40,904 nt of DNA from assembly GCA_004356775.1 (NCBI GenBank), contig SMXG01000016.1:1-40904 (forward strand), in the 5' to 3' direction. Of this stretch, positions 32,039 through 38,696 are shown piece after piece. A program made the position numbers and the translations under genes. Origin of the DNA: Betaproteobacteria bacterium (GTDB lineage: Bacteria; Pseudomonadota; Gammaproteobacteria; Burkholderiales; Nitrosomonadaceae). Below the pieces are notes generated by a model that saw only the letters and a list, made by a program, of their open reading frames with translations, made no database searches and was not told where the DNA came from. Position 1 is the first letter of the stretch, and each line of letters begins with the position of its first letter.

Positions 32039-32982
32039 CGCGTACCTCCCGGCTGCGTACCACCATCCCGAAACGGCTGCGCACCTGCTTCCTGAGATAG
32101 GTTAAAGGGCGGGCTTGAGCCATCCTTGGATTGGCCGGCATAGATCGTAAGATGGGGAAAAGGAATCTCAATACCAGCAGCGTCGAAGGCGTATTTGAGA
32201 CGACGATAATATTCTCTGCGTACTCCCCACTGCTGTATGGGCGCCACCTTGAAGCGACAGCGCAGAATTATCGCCGAGTTGGCCCATTCATTTACACCGA
32301 CGATTTCCATTTCCTCCAGGATCTTGGGGGCAAAAACCGGATCGGCACGCAACTCGGCACCCACCTCGCTCATCACCCTAAGTGCCTGATCAATATCCTC
32401 GCGATAAGCCACGCCCACATCCACCACCGCATGAGCGTGGCCGCGGGTCATGTTAGTGACTGTAGTAATGCAACCATTGGGCACGAAGTGGACGTGGCCA
32501 TCGTAGTCGCGCATCTGCACGTAGCGCAAAGTGACCTCTTCTACTATGCCGGCATGGCCGCCGACCGCGACTACGTCGCCCTCGCGAAGCTGGTTCTCCA
32601 GCAGCAGGAAGAAACCGGTGAAATAATCCTTGACGAGGCTCTGGGCGCCAAAGCCAATAGCTAGGCCCATCACGCCGGCGGCGCCGAGTATGGGTGCGAT
32701 GGAAATACCTAGTTCGCCCAGTATCACGATGCCGGTGACCAGAGAAATGAGAACCGAGGCAATGTAGCCGAACACCCGGCTGAGGGTGGCGACGCGCTTC
32801 GCCTTCTCAGCATCCTTGGAACTTTGTGCGACGCGGAAGCGAAAGGTGCTGATCAGTTTGCGGGAGAAAGCTAAGGCAACCCACCCTAGTATGGCGATGA
32901 AGACAATGCGCAGACCCGATACCATTGCTGGCGAAAACTGGTAGCCAAATAAAACTAGGTCATTTAGTGAAATTTGTCCCAT
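32035..32982 (-). CDS. Small-conductance mechanosensitive channel (MscS family)
   Basis: MscS-family channels open under membrane tension and release solutes on osmotic downshock. The 315-residue protein has an N-terminal membrane segment (about 18-40), further helices at about 70-90, and the pore-lining helix with GAAGVMGLAIGFGAQSLVKDY. The beta-domain motif EGDVVAVGGHAGIVEEVTLR and FVPNGCITTVTNMTRG are also typical. The ATG at 32982 has GGGGG upstream. It is first in the glucan/trehalose operon, which suggests osmotic stress as the operon's theme. Its stop TAA (32035-32037) overlaps the ATA that stands for the glgB start. Confidence 0.95.
   Translation of the reverse strand: MGQISLNDLVLFGYQFSPAMVSGLRIVFIAILGWVALAFSRKLISTFRFRVAQSSKDAEKAKRVATLSRVFGYIASVLISLVTGIVILGELGISIAPILGAAGVMGLAIGFGAQSLVKDYFTGFFLLLENQLREGDVVAVGGHAGIVEEVTLRYVQMRDYDGHVHFVPNGCITTVTNMTRGHAHAVVDVGVAYREDIDQALRVMSEVGAELRADPVFAPKILEEMEIVGVNEWANSAIILRCRFKVAPIQQWGVRREYYRRLKYAFDAAGIEIPFPHLTIYAGQSKDGSSPPFNLSQEAGAQPFRDGGTQPGGTR
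32045..32049 (-). promoter_or_regulatory. Ribosome binding site before ATA of glgB
   Basis: GGAGG on the minus strand inside the last codons of mscS, 6 nt before the ATA at 32036-32038. A G at 32036 in place of A would recreate an ATGA stop/start overlap with mscS ending in TGA. Confidence 0.6.
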
Positions 32983-33206
32983 TACTGTTCCCCCTGTTCA
33001 CTGTATAGTATAAGAAAATTCTTGATTGTTATGTTTGTGTTAAAGATTATGGCCAAAAATGATCATTCAAGCAAGCTAAGGGGCAGACAGCAGTAGGAGG
33101 AGGAAAGAGAAATCTCGTTTTCACCAACTTAGCCTAATGAACAACCCAGATAGGCACAGCAAGCAAACAACTGTACGAGAAAATATAAATTCTGGACCGT
33201 TAATTC

Positions 33207-33235
33207 TTGCTATTCAAGAAACCCAAGCGTATACT
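33207..33235 (+). promoter_or_regulatory. Sigma-70-type promoter of umuDC
   Basis: TTGCTA (33207-33212) and TATACT (33230-33235) are separated by exactly 17 bp, a good match to the sigma-70 pattern, 31 bp upstream of the umuD start. An inverted repeat TTCTTG-N5-CAAGAA (33204-33220) covers the -35 side. Confidence 0.65.
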
Positions 33236-33259
33236 TGATTACTTGTTACATAATCAAGT
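33233..33259. promoter_or_regulatory. Palindromic operator candidate upstream of umuD
   Basis: ACTTGATTA-N9-TAATCAAGT is a perfect 9-bp inverted repeat that overlaps the -10 element and the expected transcription start, ending 6 bp before the umuD ATG. It is not a LexA box (CTGT-N8-ACAG). Its position is right for a repressor-binding site. Confidence 0.6.
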
Positions 33260-33265
33260 TGCACG

Positions 33266-33865
33266 ATGAACAACACTATAAAAACCCATGGTGGCAGGCG
33301 CCCAGGAGCCGGGCGTAAACCTGGCAATAGTGCGACTCAACCCACTACAGTCATACGTGTTCCGGTAAACACAGCCGAAACCATCAAGGACTTTGTTTCT
33401 GCCCTAAAAAAGAAGCACACGTTACAGGGACGGGCTGGTGTTGTTGATCTGATCCAATTCGCACAAGCTAAGCAACGTGTCATTCTTCCACTCTATACGT
33501 CGAAGGTGTCTGCCGGTTTCCCGTCCCCAGCTGATGACCACGTCGAACAGCGGCTCAATCCAAGCGACTATCTCGTGAAAAACGATACTGCAACCTTCTT
33601 CGTACGCGCCAAAGGTGACTCAATGATAGAGGTCGGTATCTTTGATAATGACGTGCTGGTTATTGATCGTTCTAGAACTCCGCAGACTGGTGACATCGTC
33701 CTTGCGGTGCTGGACGGCGAATTTACCGTGAAAACTCTGGGTCGGTCTAGAAAAAGCGTGAAGCTTATCCCGGCCAACCGGAACTACCCTGTCATTGAAA
33801 TCAAGAAAGGCCAGTCACTTGAAATCTGGGGTGTTGTCACTGGCTCCATGCGCAAATTCAAATGA
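33266..33865 (+). CDS. umuD: Error-prone polymerase V subunit UmuD (S24 peptidase family)
   Basis: UmuD cleaves itself with RecA help to UmuD', the partner of UmuC in translesion polymerase V. The 199 residues include an N-terminal extension with [13 protein letters not shown] (about 8-20), a basic AT-hook-like motif, before the peptidase part. The Ala83-Gly84 cleavage site is in [17 protein letters not shown]. The active-site pair is Ser119 (GDSM) and Lys156 (EFTVK). E. coli UmuD is about 139 residues and lacks such an extension. The gene overlaps umuC as ATGA. The promoter carries a strong palindrome but no recognisable LexA box. Confidence 0.93.
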   Translation: MNNTIKTHGGRRPGAGRKPGNSATQPTTVIRVPVNTAETIKDFVSALKKKHTLQGRAGVVDLIQFAQAKQRVILPLYTSKVSAGFPSPADDHVEQRLNPSDYLVKNDTATFFVRAKGDSMIEVGIFDNDVLVIDRSRTPQTGDIVLAVLDGEFTVKTLGRSRKSVKLIPANRNYPVIEIKKGQSLEIWGVVTGSMRKFK

Positions 33866-35151
33866 GTCACTCCATCACTCTCGTTGACTGCAACAACTTT
33901 TACGTTAGTTGCGAGCGAGTATTTAACCCAAAGTTAGAAGGTAAACCAGTGGTAGTACTTTCCAATAATGACGGCTGTGCGATTGCCAGAAGCGATGAGG
34001 TGAAGGCACTCGGTGTGAAAATGGGGCAACCTTGGTTTCAGTTTAAAGACTTAGCAAGAAAACATGGCATCATCGCTTACTCTTCCAATTATGCGCTCTA
34101 CGCCGATATGTCCAATCGAGTAATGAACATTCTCTCCGAGTTCAGTCCTAATCAAGAGGTGTATTCCATTGATGAATGCTTCCTCGACCTCACAGGGTCC
34201 TGTAGATACAACCTGACTGACCATGTGCAGAGAATTCGCAAGCGCATCCGGCAACAGACGGGATTACCTGTATGCGTAGGAATTGGAACATCCAAGACAC
34301 TAGCGAAACTCGCGAACCATATCGCCAAGAAAAACTCACAGTTCCAAGGCGTGTGTGACCTCAACGCGATGACAACACAGGAACAAAATAAATGGCTACA
34401 CAAGATTAAAATTGGAAAAGTATGGGGCATCGGTAAGCAGCTTGCACCAAAGTTGCGGCAGATCGGAATTTATAACGCACTCGATCTGAAACATGCTAAT
34501 CCAGAAACGCTGAATTTGCGGTTTTCGGTGTTGTTGAAGAAAACTATCCACGAGCTTAATGATGTAATCTGTATTGAATTGGAAGAAATAGTCTCTCCCA
34601 AGAAACAAATAATTTGCTCCCGCTCCTTCGGTGTGCCGGTGACTGACCTCGAAAGTCTGGAGCAATCCGTTGTCCTCTATGTTAGCCGTGCTGCCGAGAA
34701 ACTACGCCAACAGAATTCCTATGCGGGGTCAATCCACGTCTACATCCGCACTAGCCCGTTCAACAAGAAAGAACCTTACTACGCCAACAGCATGACTATC
34801 CCATTACCGGAACAAACAGACGATACCTTGGTACTTATTCGGGCCGCATCATGGGGACTACGTAAGATTTACCATGACGGATGCAAATACCAAAAGGCAG
34901 GGGTTATGCTATCCAAACTCGTGTCGGATGAAGAACGACAACCTGACCTGTTTGGTAAAGAAAAGGTGCGGAGCAAGTCAAACAATCTGATGATGGTACT
35001 AGATCAGGTCAATGCACTGATGGGAAGAAAAACGCTGGCAATCGCCGCCGAGGGCATCATACAACCATGGAAGATGAAACAGAGCAACAGAAGTCCGAGA
35101 TATACGACTAGCTGGGATGATTTGATAGCGGTTAATCACAATTTAATATAA
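33862..35151 (+). CDS. umuC: Error-prone polymerase V catalytic subunit UmuC
   Basis: UmuC is the Y-family polymerase subunit that, with UmuD', copies past lesions. Metal ligands are Asp9 in [15 protein letters not shown] and Asp104/Glu105 in [30 protein letters not shown] and [12 protein letters not shown] follow, then the little-finger region. The C-terminus has [20 protein letters not shown] and [19 protein letters not shown], as in complete UmuC. The 429 residues are normal. The ATG overlaps the umuD stop, so the two are translationally coupled. Confidence 0.97.
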   Translation: MSHSITLVDCNNFYVSCERVFNPKLEGKPVVVLSNNDGCAIARSDEVKALGVKMGQPWFQFKDLARKHGIIAYSSNYALYADMSNRVMNILSEFSPNQEVYSIDECFLDLTGSCRYNLTDHVQRIRKRIRQQTGLPVCVGIGTSKTLAKLANHIAKKNSQFQGVCDLNAMTTQEQNKWLHKIKIGKVWGIGKQLAPKLRQIGIYNALDLKHANPETLNLRFSVLLKKTIHELNDVICIELEEIVSPKKQIICSRSFGVPVTDLESLEQSVVLYVSRAAEKLRQQNSYAGSIHVYIRTSPFNKKEPYYANSMTIPLPEQTDDTLVLIRAASWGLRKIYHDGCKYQKAGVMLSKLVSDEERQPDLFGKEKVRSKSNNLMMVLDQVNALMGRKTLAIAAEGIIQPWKMKQSNRSPRYTTSWDDLIAVNHNLI

Positions 35152-35342
35152 GGGAATGCTGAGCTAAAATTAAATCTCTATAGATACGCAGTGATTTGAT
35201 TCTCTTTCTACAAGAACCATCATGGGTTTTAGTCAGCAAGTTGGAGTTTCCCTGATTAAGACGGATCTAGTTCATGTCGACCATTATCCATGTAATGATT
35301 AATCCAGAAATATTCTGTTGGTCTATGCGGTATAGTAGAAGC

Positions 35343-35370
35343 CACGTATTTAGTTTATGCAACATACGTG
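35343..35370. repeat. 7-bp inverted repeat upstream of ispH
   Basis: CACGTAT (35343-35349) and its exact reverse complement ATACGTG (35364-35370) are separated by 14 bp. They lie 60 bp before the ispH start in the 278-bp gap after umuC. It could be a regulatory site; there is no T-run to make it a terminator. Confidence 0.35.
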
Positions 35371-35418
35371 TTAAAATATTGTCGTAGTGGAAATTTAAGA
35401 TTTAACAAAACAATAATA

Positions 35419-35423
35419 GGGAG
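35419..35423 (+). promoter_or_regulatory. Ribosome binding site before ATA of ispH
   Basis: GGGAG lies with 6-nt spacing before the ATA at 35430-35432, which is exactly where the conserved IspH start falls. It strongly favours initiation at that codon over the GTG at 35472. Confidence 0.7.
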
Positions 35424-35429
35424 AGTGAC

Positions 35430-36368
35430 ATAGAGGCCATACTTGCTAACCCCAGAGGATTCTGTGCGGGCGTGGTACGCGCCGTAGAAATCGTCGAGCA
35501 TGCACTGGTACTTTATGGAGCGCCAATCTATGTACTGCACCAGATCGTACACAATCAGCAGGTAATCCACGATTTGGAGGAACGTGGGGTCATTTTTACC
35601 GAGGACATGAAAAGTATCCCACCTGGCACGGTAACCGTGCTAAGTGCCCATGGCGTATCCGACGCCGTTATGGAAGCTGCCCGTACCCAAGATCTAGAAA
35701 TTATCGACGCAACTTGCCCGCTAGTTACCAAGGTACATATACAAGCTCAACGTTATAGCAAAGAGGGGTACGAGGTGGTGATCATCGGCCATCGGGGCCA
35801 TGTTGAGGTAGAAGGAACCTATGGACGAGTGCGTGGAACGGTACATGTGGTTGGCTCTGTAGAAGATGTCCAAGCCTTGGTGGTTTATAATCCGAACCGG
35901 GTAGCCTACGTCACCCAGACTACCCTCAGTCTGGATGATACACGCTCCATAGTGCAGGCCCTGAAAAATCGCTTTCCGGACGTACATGGCCCTGAGTTAT
36001 CAGACATCTGCTATGCGACACAAAATCGTCAGAACGCCGTGCGAAACCTTGCCACAAAAGTTGATGTAATCCTGGTGGTGGGTGCGCGAAATAGTTCCAA
36101 CTCATCGCGTTTACAAGAAGTAGGTAAAATGAGTGGTGTGGATGCCTATCTAATTCAGGATGCGGATGAAATTTCACCGAATTGGTTTGTTAATGGCTCA
36201 CGAATCGGCATAACTGCCGGTGCTTCTACTCCTGAGGTATTGGTGCAAGGTGTTCTCGATCGTTTGCGGAAGCTTGGAGTAAACAGTATCCACGAGATGG
36301 AAGGAGTGACTGAAGATATCACGTTCAAGCTCCCGACAACACTATTACGGCACCAGGAATCGCTATAA
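35430..36368 (+). CDS. ispH: 4-hydroxy-3-methylbut-2-enyl diphosphate reductase
   Basis: IspH reduces HMBPP to IPP and DMAPP, the last step of the MEP isoprenoid pathway, with a [4Fe-4S] cluster held by three cysteines. These are in RGFCAGV (residue 12), DATCPLVTKVH and DICYATQNRQ. The SSN motif (NSSNSSRL) and EVEGT are also present. The frame upstream of the GTG at 35472 reads [ATA] EAILANPRGFCAG. No ATG, GTG or TTG occurs between the preceding in-frame stop and that GTG, which lies after the first cysteine. I therefore place the start at ATA 35430. Some normally conserved positions differ (GVVRA for GVDRA, GHVEVEG for GHPEVEG). It may be a second, hopanoid-linked ispH copy, possibly weakened. 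Confidence 0.9.
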   Translation: MEAILANPRGFCAGVVRAVEIVEHALVLYGAPIYVLHQIVHNQQVIHDLEERGVIFTEDMKSIPPGTVTVLSAHGVSDAVMEAARTQDLEIIDATCPLVTKVHIQAQRYSKEGYEVVIIGHRGHVEVEGTYGRVRGTVHVVGSVEDVQALVVYNPNRVAYVTQTTLSLDDTRSIVQALKNRFPDVHGPELSDICYATQNRQNAVRNLATKVDVILVVGARNSSNSSRLQEVGKMSGVDAYLIQDADEISPNWFVNGSRIGITAGASTPEVLVQGVLDRLRKLGVNSIHEMEGVTEDITFKLPTTLLRHQESL

Positions 36369-36463
36369 GTGTAATTCACAAAAAAAAGAAGATAGAGGGT
36401 AGCTATTTTGTTTAAGTATGACTATCATTCGGCCTATTAAAAAAAAATGGGGGAGACTTGTTC

Positions 36464-37573
36464 ATGGGCGTTCCGTTACGTCAACAAATAGCTGTAGGCA
36501 GCTATTTAATTAAACAAAAATTGAAAAGGGTTAAGAAATACCCGTTAGTTCTAATGTTGGAACCCCTTTTTCGTTGTAATTTAGCCTGTGGGGGCTGTGG
36601 CAAGATAGATTATTCTGATGAAATTCTGGACAAACGTCTTTCATTTGAAGAATGTATGCAAGCTGTCGATGAGTGTGGCGCACCAATGGTATCAATTCCG
36701 GGCGGAGAACCACTAATACACAAAGAAATGCCACAAATAGTTGAAGGTATTGTCGCCCGTAAAAAGTACGTCTATCTGTGTACGAATGCGCTTTTGTTAA
36801 AAAAGAAAATCGGCGATTATAAACCATCTCCGTATTTAACCATTTCTGTCCATCTGGATGGGATGAAAAAAAGACATGACACCTCTGTTTGTCAGGACGG
36901 CGTTTTTGATCGGGCAGTTGAAGCTATAAAAATAGCAGTAAGAAAAGGCTTTAGAGTCACCGTGAACTGCACTCTCTTCCAAGGCGAAACCCCAGAAGAC
37001 GTTGCAGAATTTCTGGACTATTCCATGACGTTGGGCATAGAAGGTGCAACCATTGCACCTGGATTCAGTTATGAGCACGCGCCCCAGCAGAATGTCTTCA
37101 TTAAAGGCCAAGACACCAAAAATTTGTTTCGGGGTATCTTTAAACTTGGTAAAAAACGTAACTGGAAATTAAATCATTCCACGCTTTATCTTGATTTTCT
37201 GGCGGGTAATCAGAGCTATGATTGCACCCCATGGGGCAACCCGACACGTAACGTGTTTGGCTGGCAGAAACCCTGTTATTTGTTGTCAGACGAGGGCTAT
37301 GCATCCAGTTTCCAAGAACTTCTGGACGATACACCTTGGGAGAAATATGGAAATACTAATAATCCTAAATGCGCGCAATGTATGGCCCACTGTGGTTATG
37401 AAGCAACTGCGGTTGAAGATATGTTGCAACATCCTCTGAAAGGGTTGCTGATATCTATCCGAGGCCCAAAGACTTCGGGGGAAATGGTAGCTGAACCTGT
37501 ACCTAAATGGATAACCAAGGAGTTGGAAGAACGAAATAAACTTTCTGGGATTCCTATTTCGGTTATGCGATAG
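36464..37573 (+). CDS. hpnH: Adenosyl-hopene transferase HpnH (radical SAM)
   Basis: HpnH adds the 5'-deoxyadenosyl group to diploptene, the first step of extended-hopanoid side-chain synthesis. The start is ATG 36464 (MGVPLRQQIAVGSYLIKQKL), with GGAG 8 nt upstream; a TTG two codons earlier is less likely. The radical-SAM cluster motif C-x3-C-x2-C is in FRCNLACGGCGKIDY (about 42-56). PGGEPLIHKEM, LTISVHLDGM and the C-terminal cysteines of CAQCMAHCGYEATA complete the typical pattern. The 369 residues are normal. Following ispH, it points to a hopanoid gene group. Confidence 0.96.
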   Translation: MGVPLRQQIAVGSYLIKQKLKRVKKYPLVLMLEPLFRCNLACGGCGKIDYSDEILDKRLSFEECMQAVDECGAPMVSIPGGEPLIHKEMPQIVEGIVARKKYVYLCTNALLLKKKIGDYKPSPYLTISVHLDGMKKRHDTSVCQDGVFDRAVEAIKIAVRKGFRVTVNCTLFQGETPEDVAEFLDYSMTLGIEGATIAPGFSYEHAPQQNVFIKGQDTKNLFRGIFKLGKKRNWKLNHSTLYLDFLAGNQSYDCTPWGNPTRNVFGWQKPCYLLSDEGYASSFQELLDDTPWEKYGNTNNPKCAQCMAHCGYEATAVEDMLQHPLKGLLISIRGPKTSGEMVAEPVPKWITKELEERNKLSGIPISVMR

Positions 37574-38013
37574 TGTTTGTCACCTAATAAGCATTAAACT
37601 GAGCTTTCACTTGCCTACCATGATAGTATAAATTTGTTCAATTACTTGATTGTTGTAACTCCGACTAAAATTACCACAACAAACAAAACCCTCAGTTATC
37701 TACCTAAGTTATCTACTCGACGTGATCAAGATTTCTACGCGAGACTCACGCTTAGATGCTCCATCGTGGCGATGTTTAAGTACGGATCGAATCTAGTTAA
37801 TTCTAACCCGGCGCATTGATTAGCTATAATAGGTGTGCATTCTGCCCTTGCTAGCAACATTCTTTACCTTAATCTTGTAGTCAATCCGTGTAAGTGAATA
37901 GCACGCACCGTCTCCCATCCACTGCTTGTCAGCCTTACTTTATACTTAGATATAATACCAAATTCTACACAACGCTATCGCTTCGAAGTACACCTGTTAA
38001 AAAGACTGCCGAC
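37574..38013. other. 440-bp gap between hpnH and hpnM
   Basis: No protein-like frame is seen here. The short open frame at 37634-37819 and the extension upstream of hpnM from 37894 have no conserved or signal-like content. Two TATAAT-like boxes occur, near 37827 and at 37951; the second is the better promoter candidate for hpnM. Confidence 0.5.
37926..37956 (+). promoter_or_regulatory. Candidate promoter of hpnM
   Basis: TTGTCA (37926-37931) and TATAAT (37951-37956) with a 19-bp spacer, slightly long, lie 57 bp before the hpnM ATG. It is a plausible sigma-70 promoter by pattern only. Confidence 0.3.
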
Positions 38014-38652
38014 ATGAGAATTTTGCTCAAAATTAAATCAATATTTCATTTTCTAACAATGGCAGCGATACTATTGATACTATTGTATATACCAGCATCT
38101 TGGGCCCAGAAACCGGATACTACTAGCCCGGTGCAGATTATAAACAGTCTACACGAGACTCTGCTCAAGGGAATGCGAGGGGGAGACAAATTAGGATTTC
38201 AAGGTCGCTTTAAATTACTAGCCCCCGTAATTGATCGCACCTACGACCTCGATTTCATTGCACATATTATTCTAGGAAAGTTTTGGACTAAACTAGACCG
38301 CGAGCAACAACATATCTTTTTCGAGACTTTTCGTAAGCTCAGTATTAGCACCTACGTGGGATGGTTCAAAAACTATGAGGGCGAGCGTTTTGAATTTATA
38401 GAACAAAAAACTATGCCTCGAAATCAGTTACTAGTGCGCAGTCGATTGATCAAGGCCAATGGCGACACTGTGAGTTTTGACTACATTCTGCGTCAGGGAA
38501 AAGGGGGTTGGCGCATCATCAACATTTTGGCTGATGGAGTCAGCGACATTGCACTAAAACGTGTCGAATACCGTTCCATTCTTAGTCAGAATGGCTTCCC
38601 AGTCTTCATCGATATGCTCAAGAAAAAGATTGTTATGGCCGAGAAAAACTAA
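38014..38652 (+). CDS. hpnM: Hopanoid-associated MlaC/Ttg2D-like periplasmic protein HpnM
   Basis: HpnM is an MlaC-like periplasmic lipid-binding protein found with hopanoid genes, thought to act in lipid or hopanoid transport. I start at ATG 38014. It gives a signal peptide, with basic MRILLKIK, then a hydrophobic stretch, then SWA-QK. A longer frame to 37894 would bury this signal. The mature part has NSLHETLLKGMRGG, DRTYDLDFIAHIILGKFW, the FFETFRKLSISTYVGWF segment and GWRIINILADGVSDIALKRVEY, all typical of the Ttg2/MlaC fold. It is 212 residues long and precedes hpnN by 44 bp. Confidence 0.88.
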   Translation: MRILLKIKSIFHFLTMAAILLILLYIPASWAQKPDTTSPVQIINSLHETLLKGMRGGDKLGFQGRFKLLAPVIDRTYDLDFIAHIILGKFWTKLDREQQHIFFETFRKLSISTYVGWFKNYEGERFEFIEQKTMPRNQLLVRSRLIKANGDTVSFDYILRQGKGGWRIINILADGVSDIALKRVEYRSILSQNGFPVFIDMLKKKIVMAEKN

Positions 38653-38696
38653 GAATTAACTGTTTCAACTTACTTCCTGAAGGATAACCCACGATA

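Noticed and set aside
16195-32982. Long plus-strand frames across the glg/tre operon
   Set aside because: They are antisense shadows of GC-rich coding sequence; none has family motifs or a ribosome site.
33160-33265. LexA/SOS box before umuD
   Set aside because: A CTGT at about 33170 is not followed by ACAG at the required spacing.
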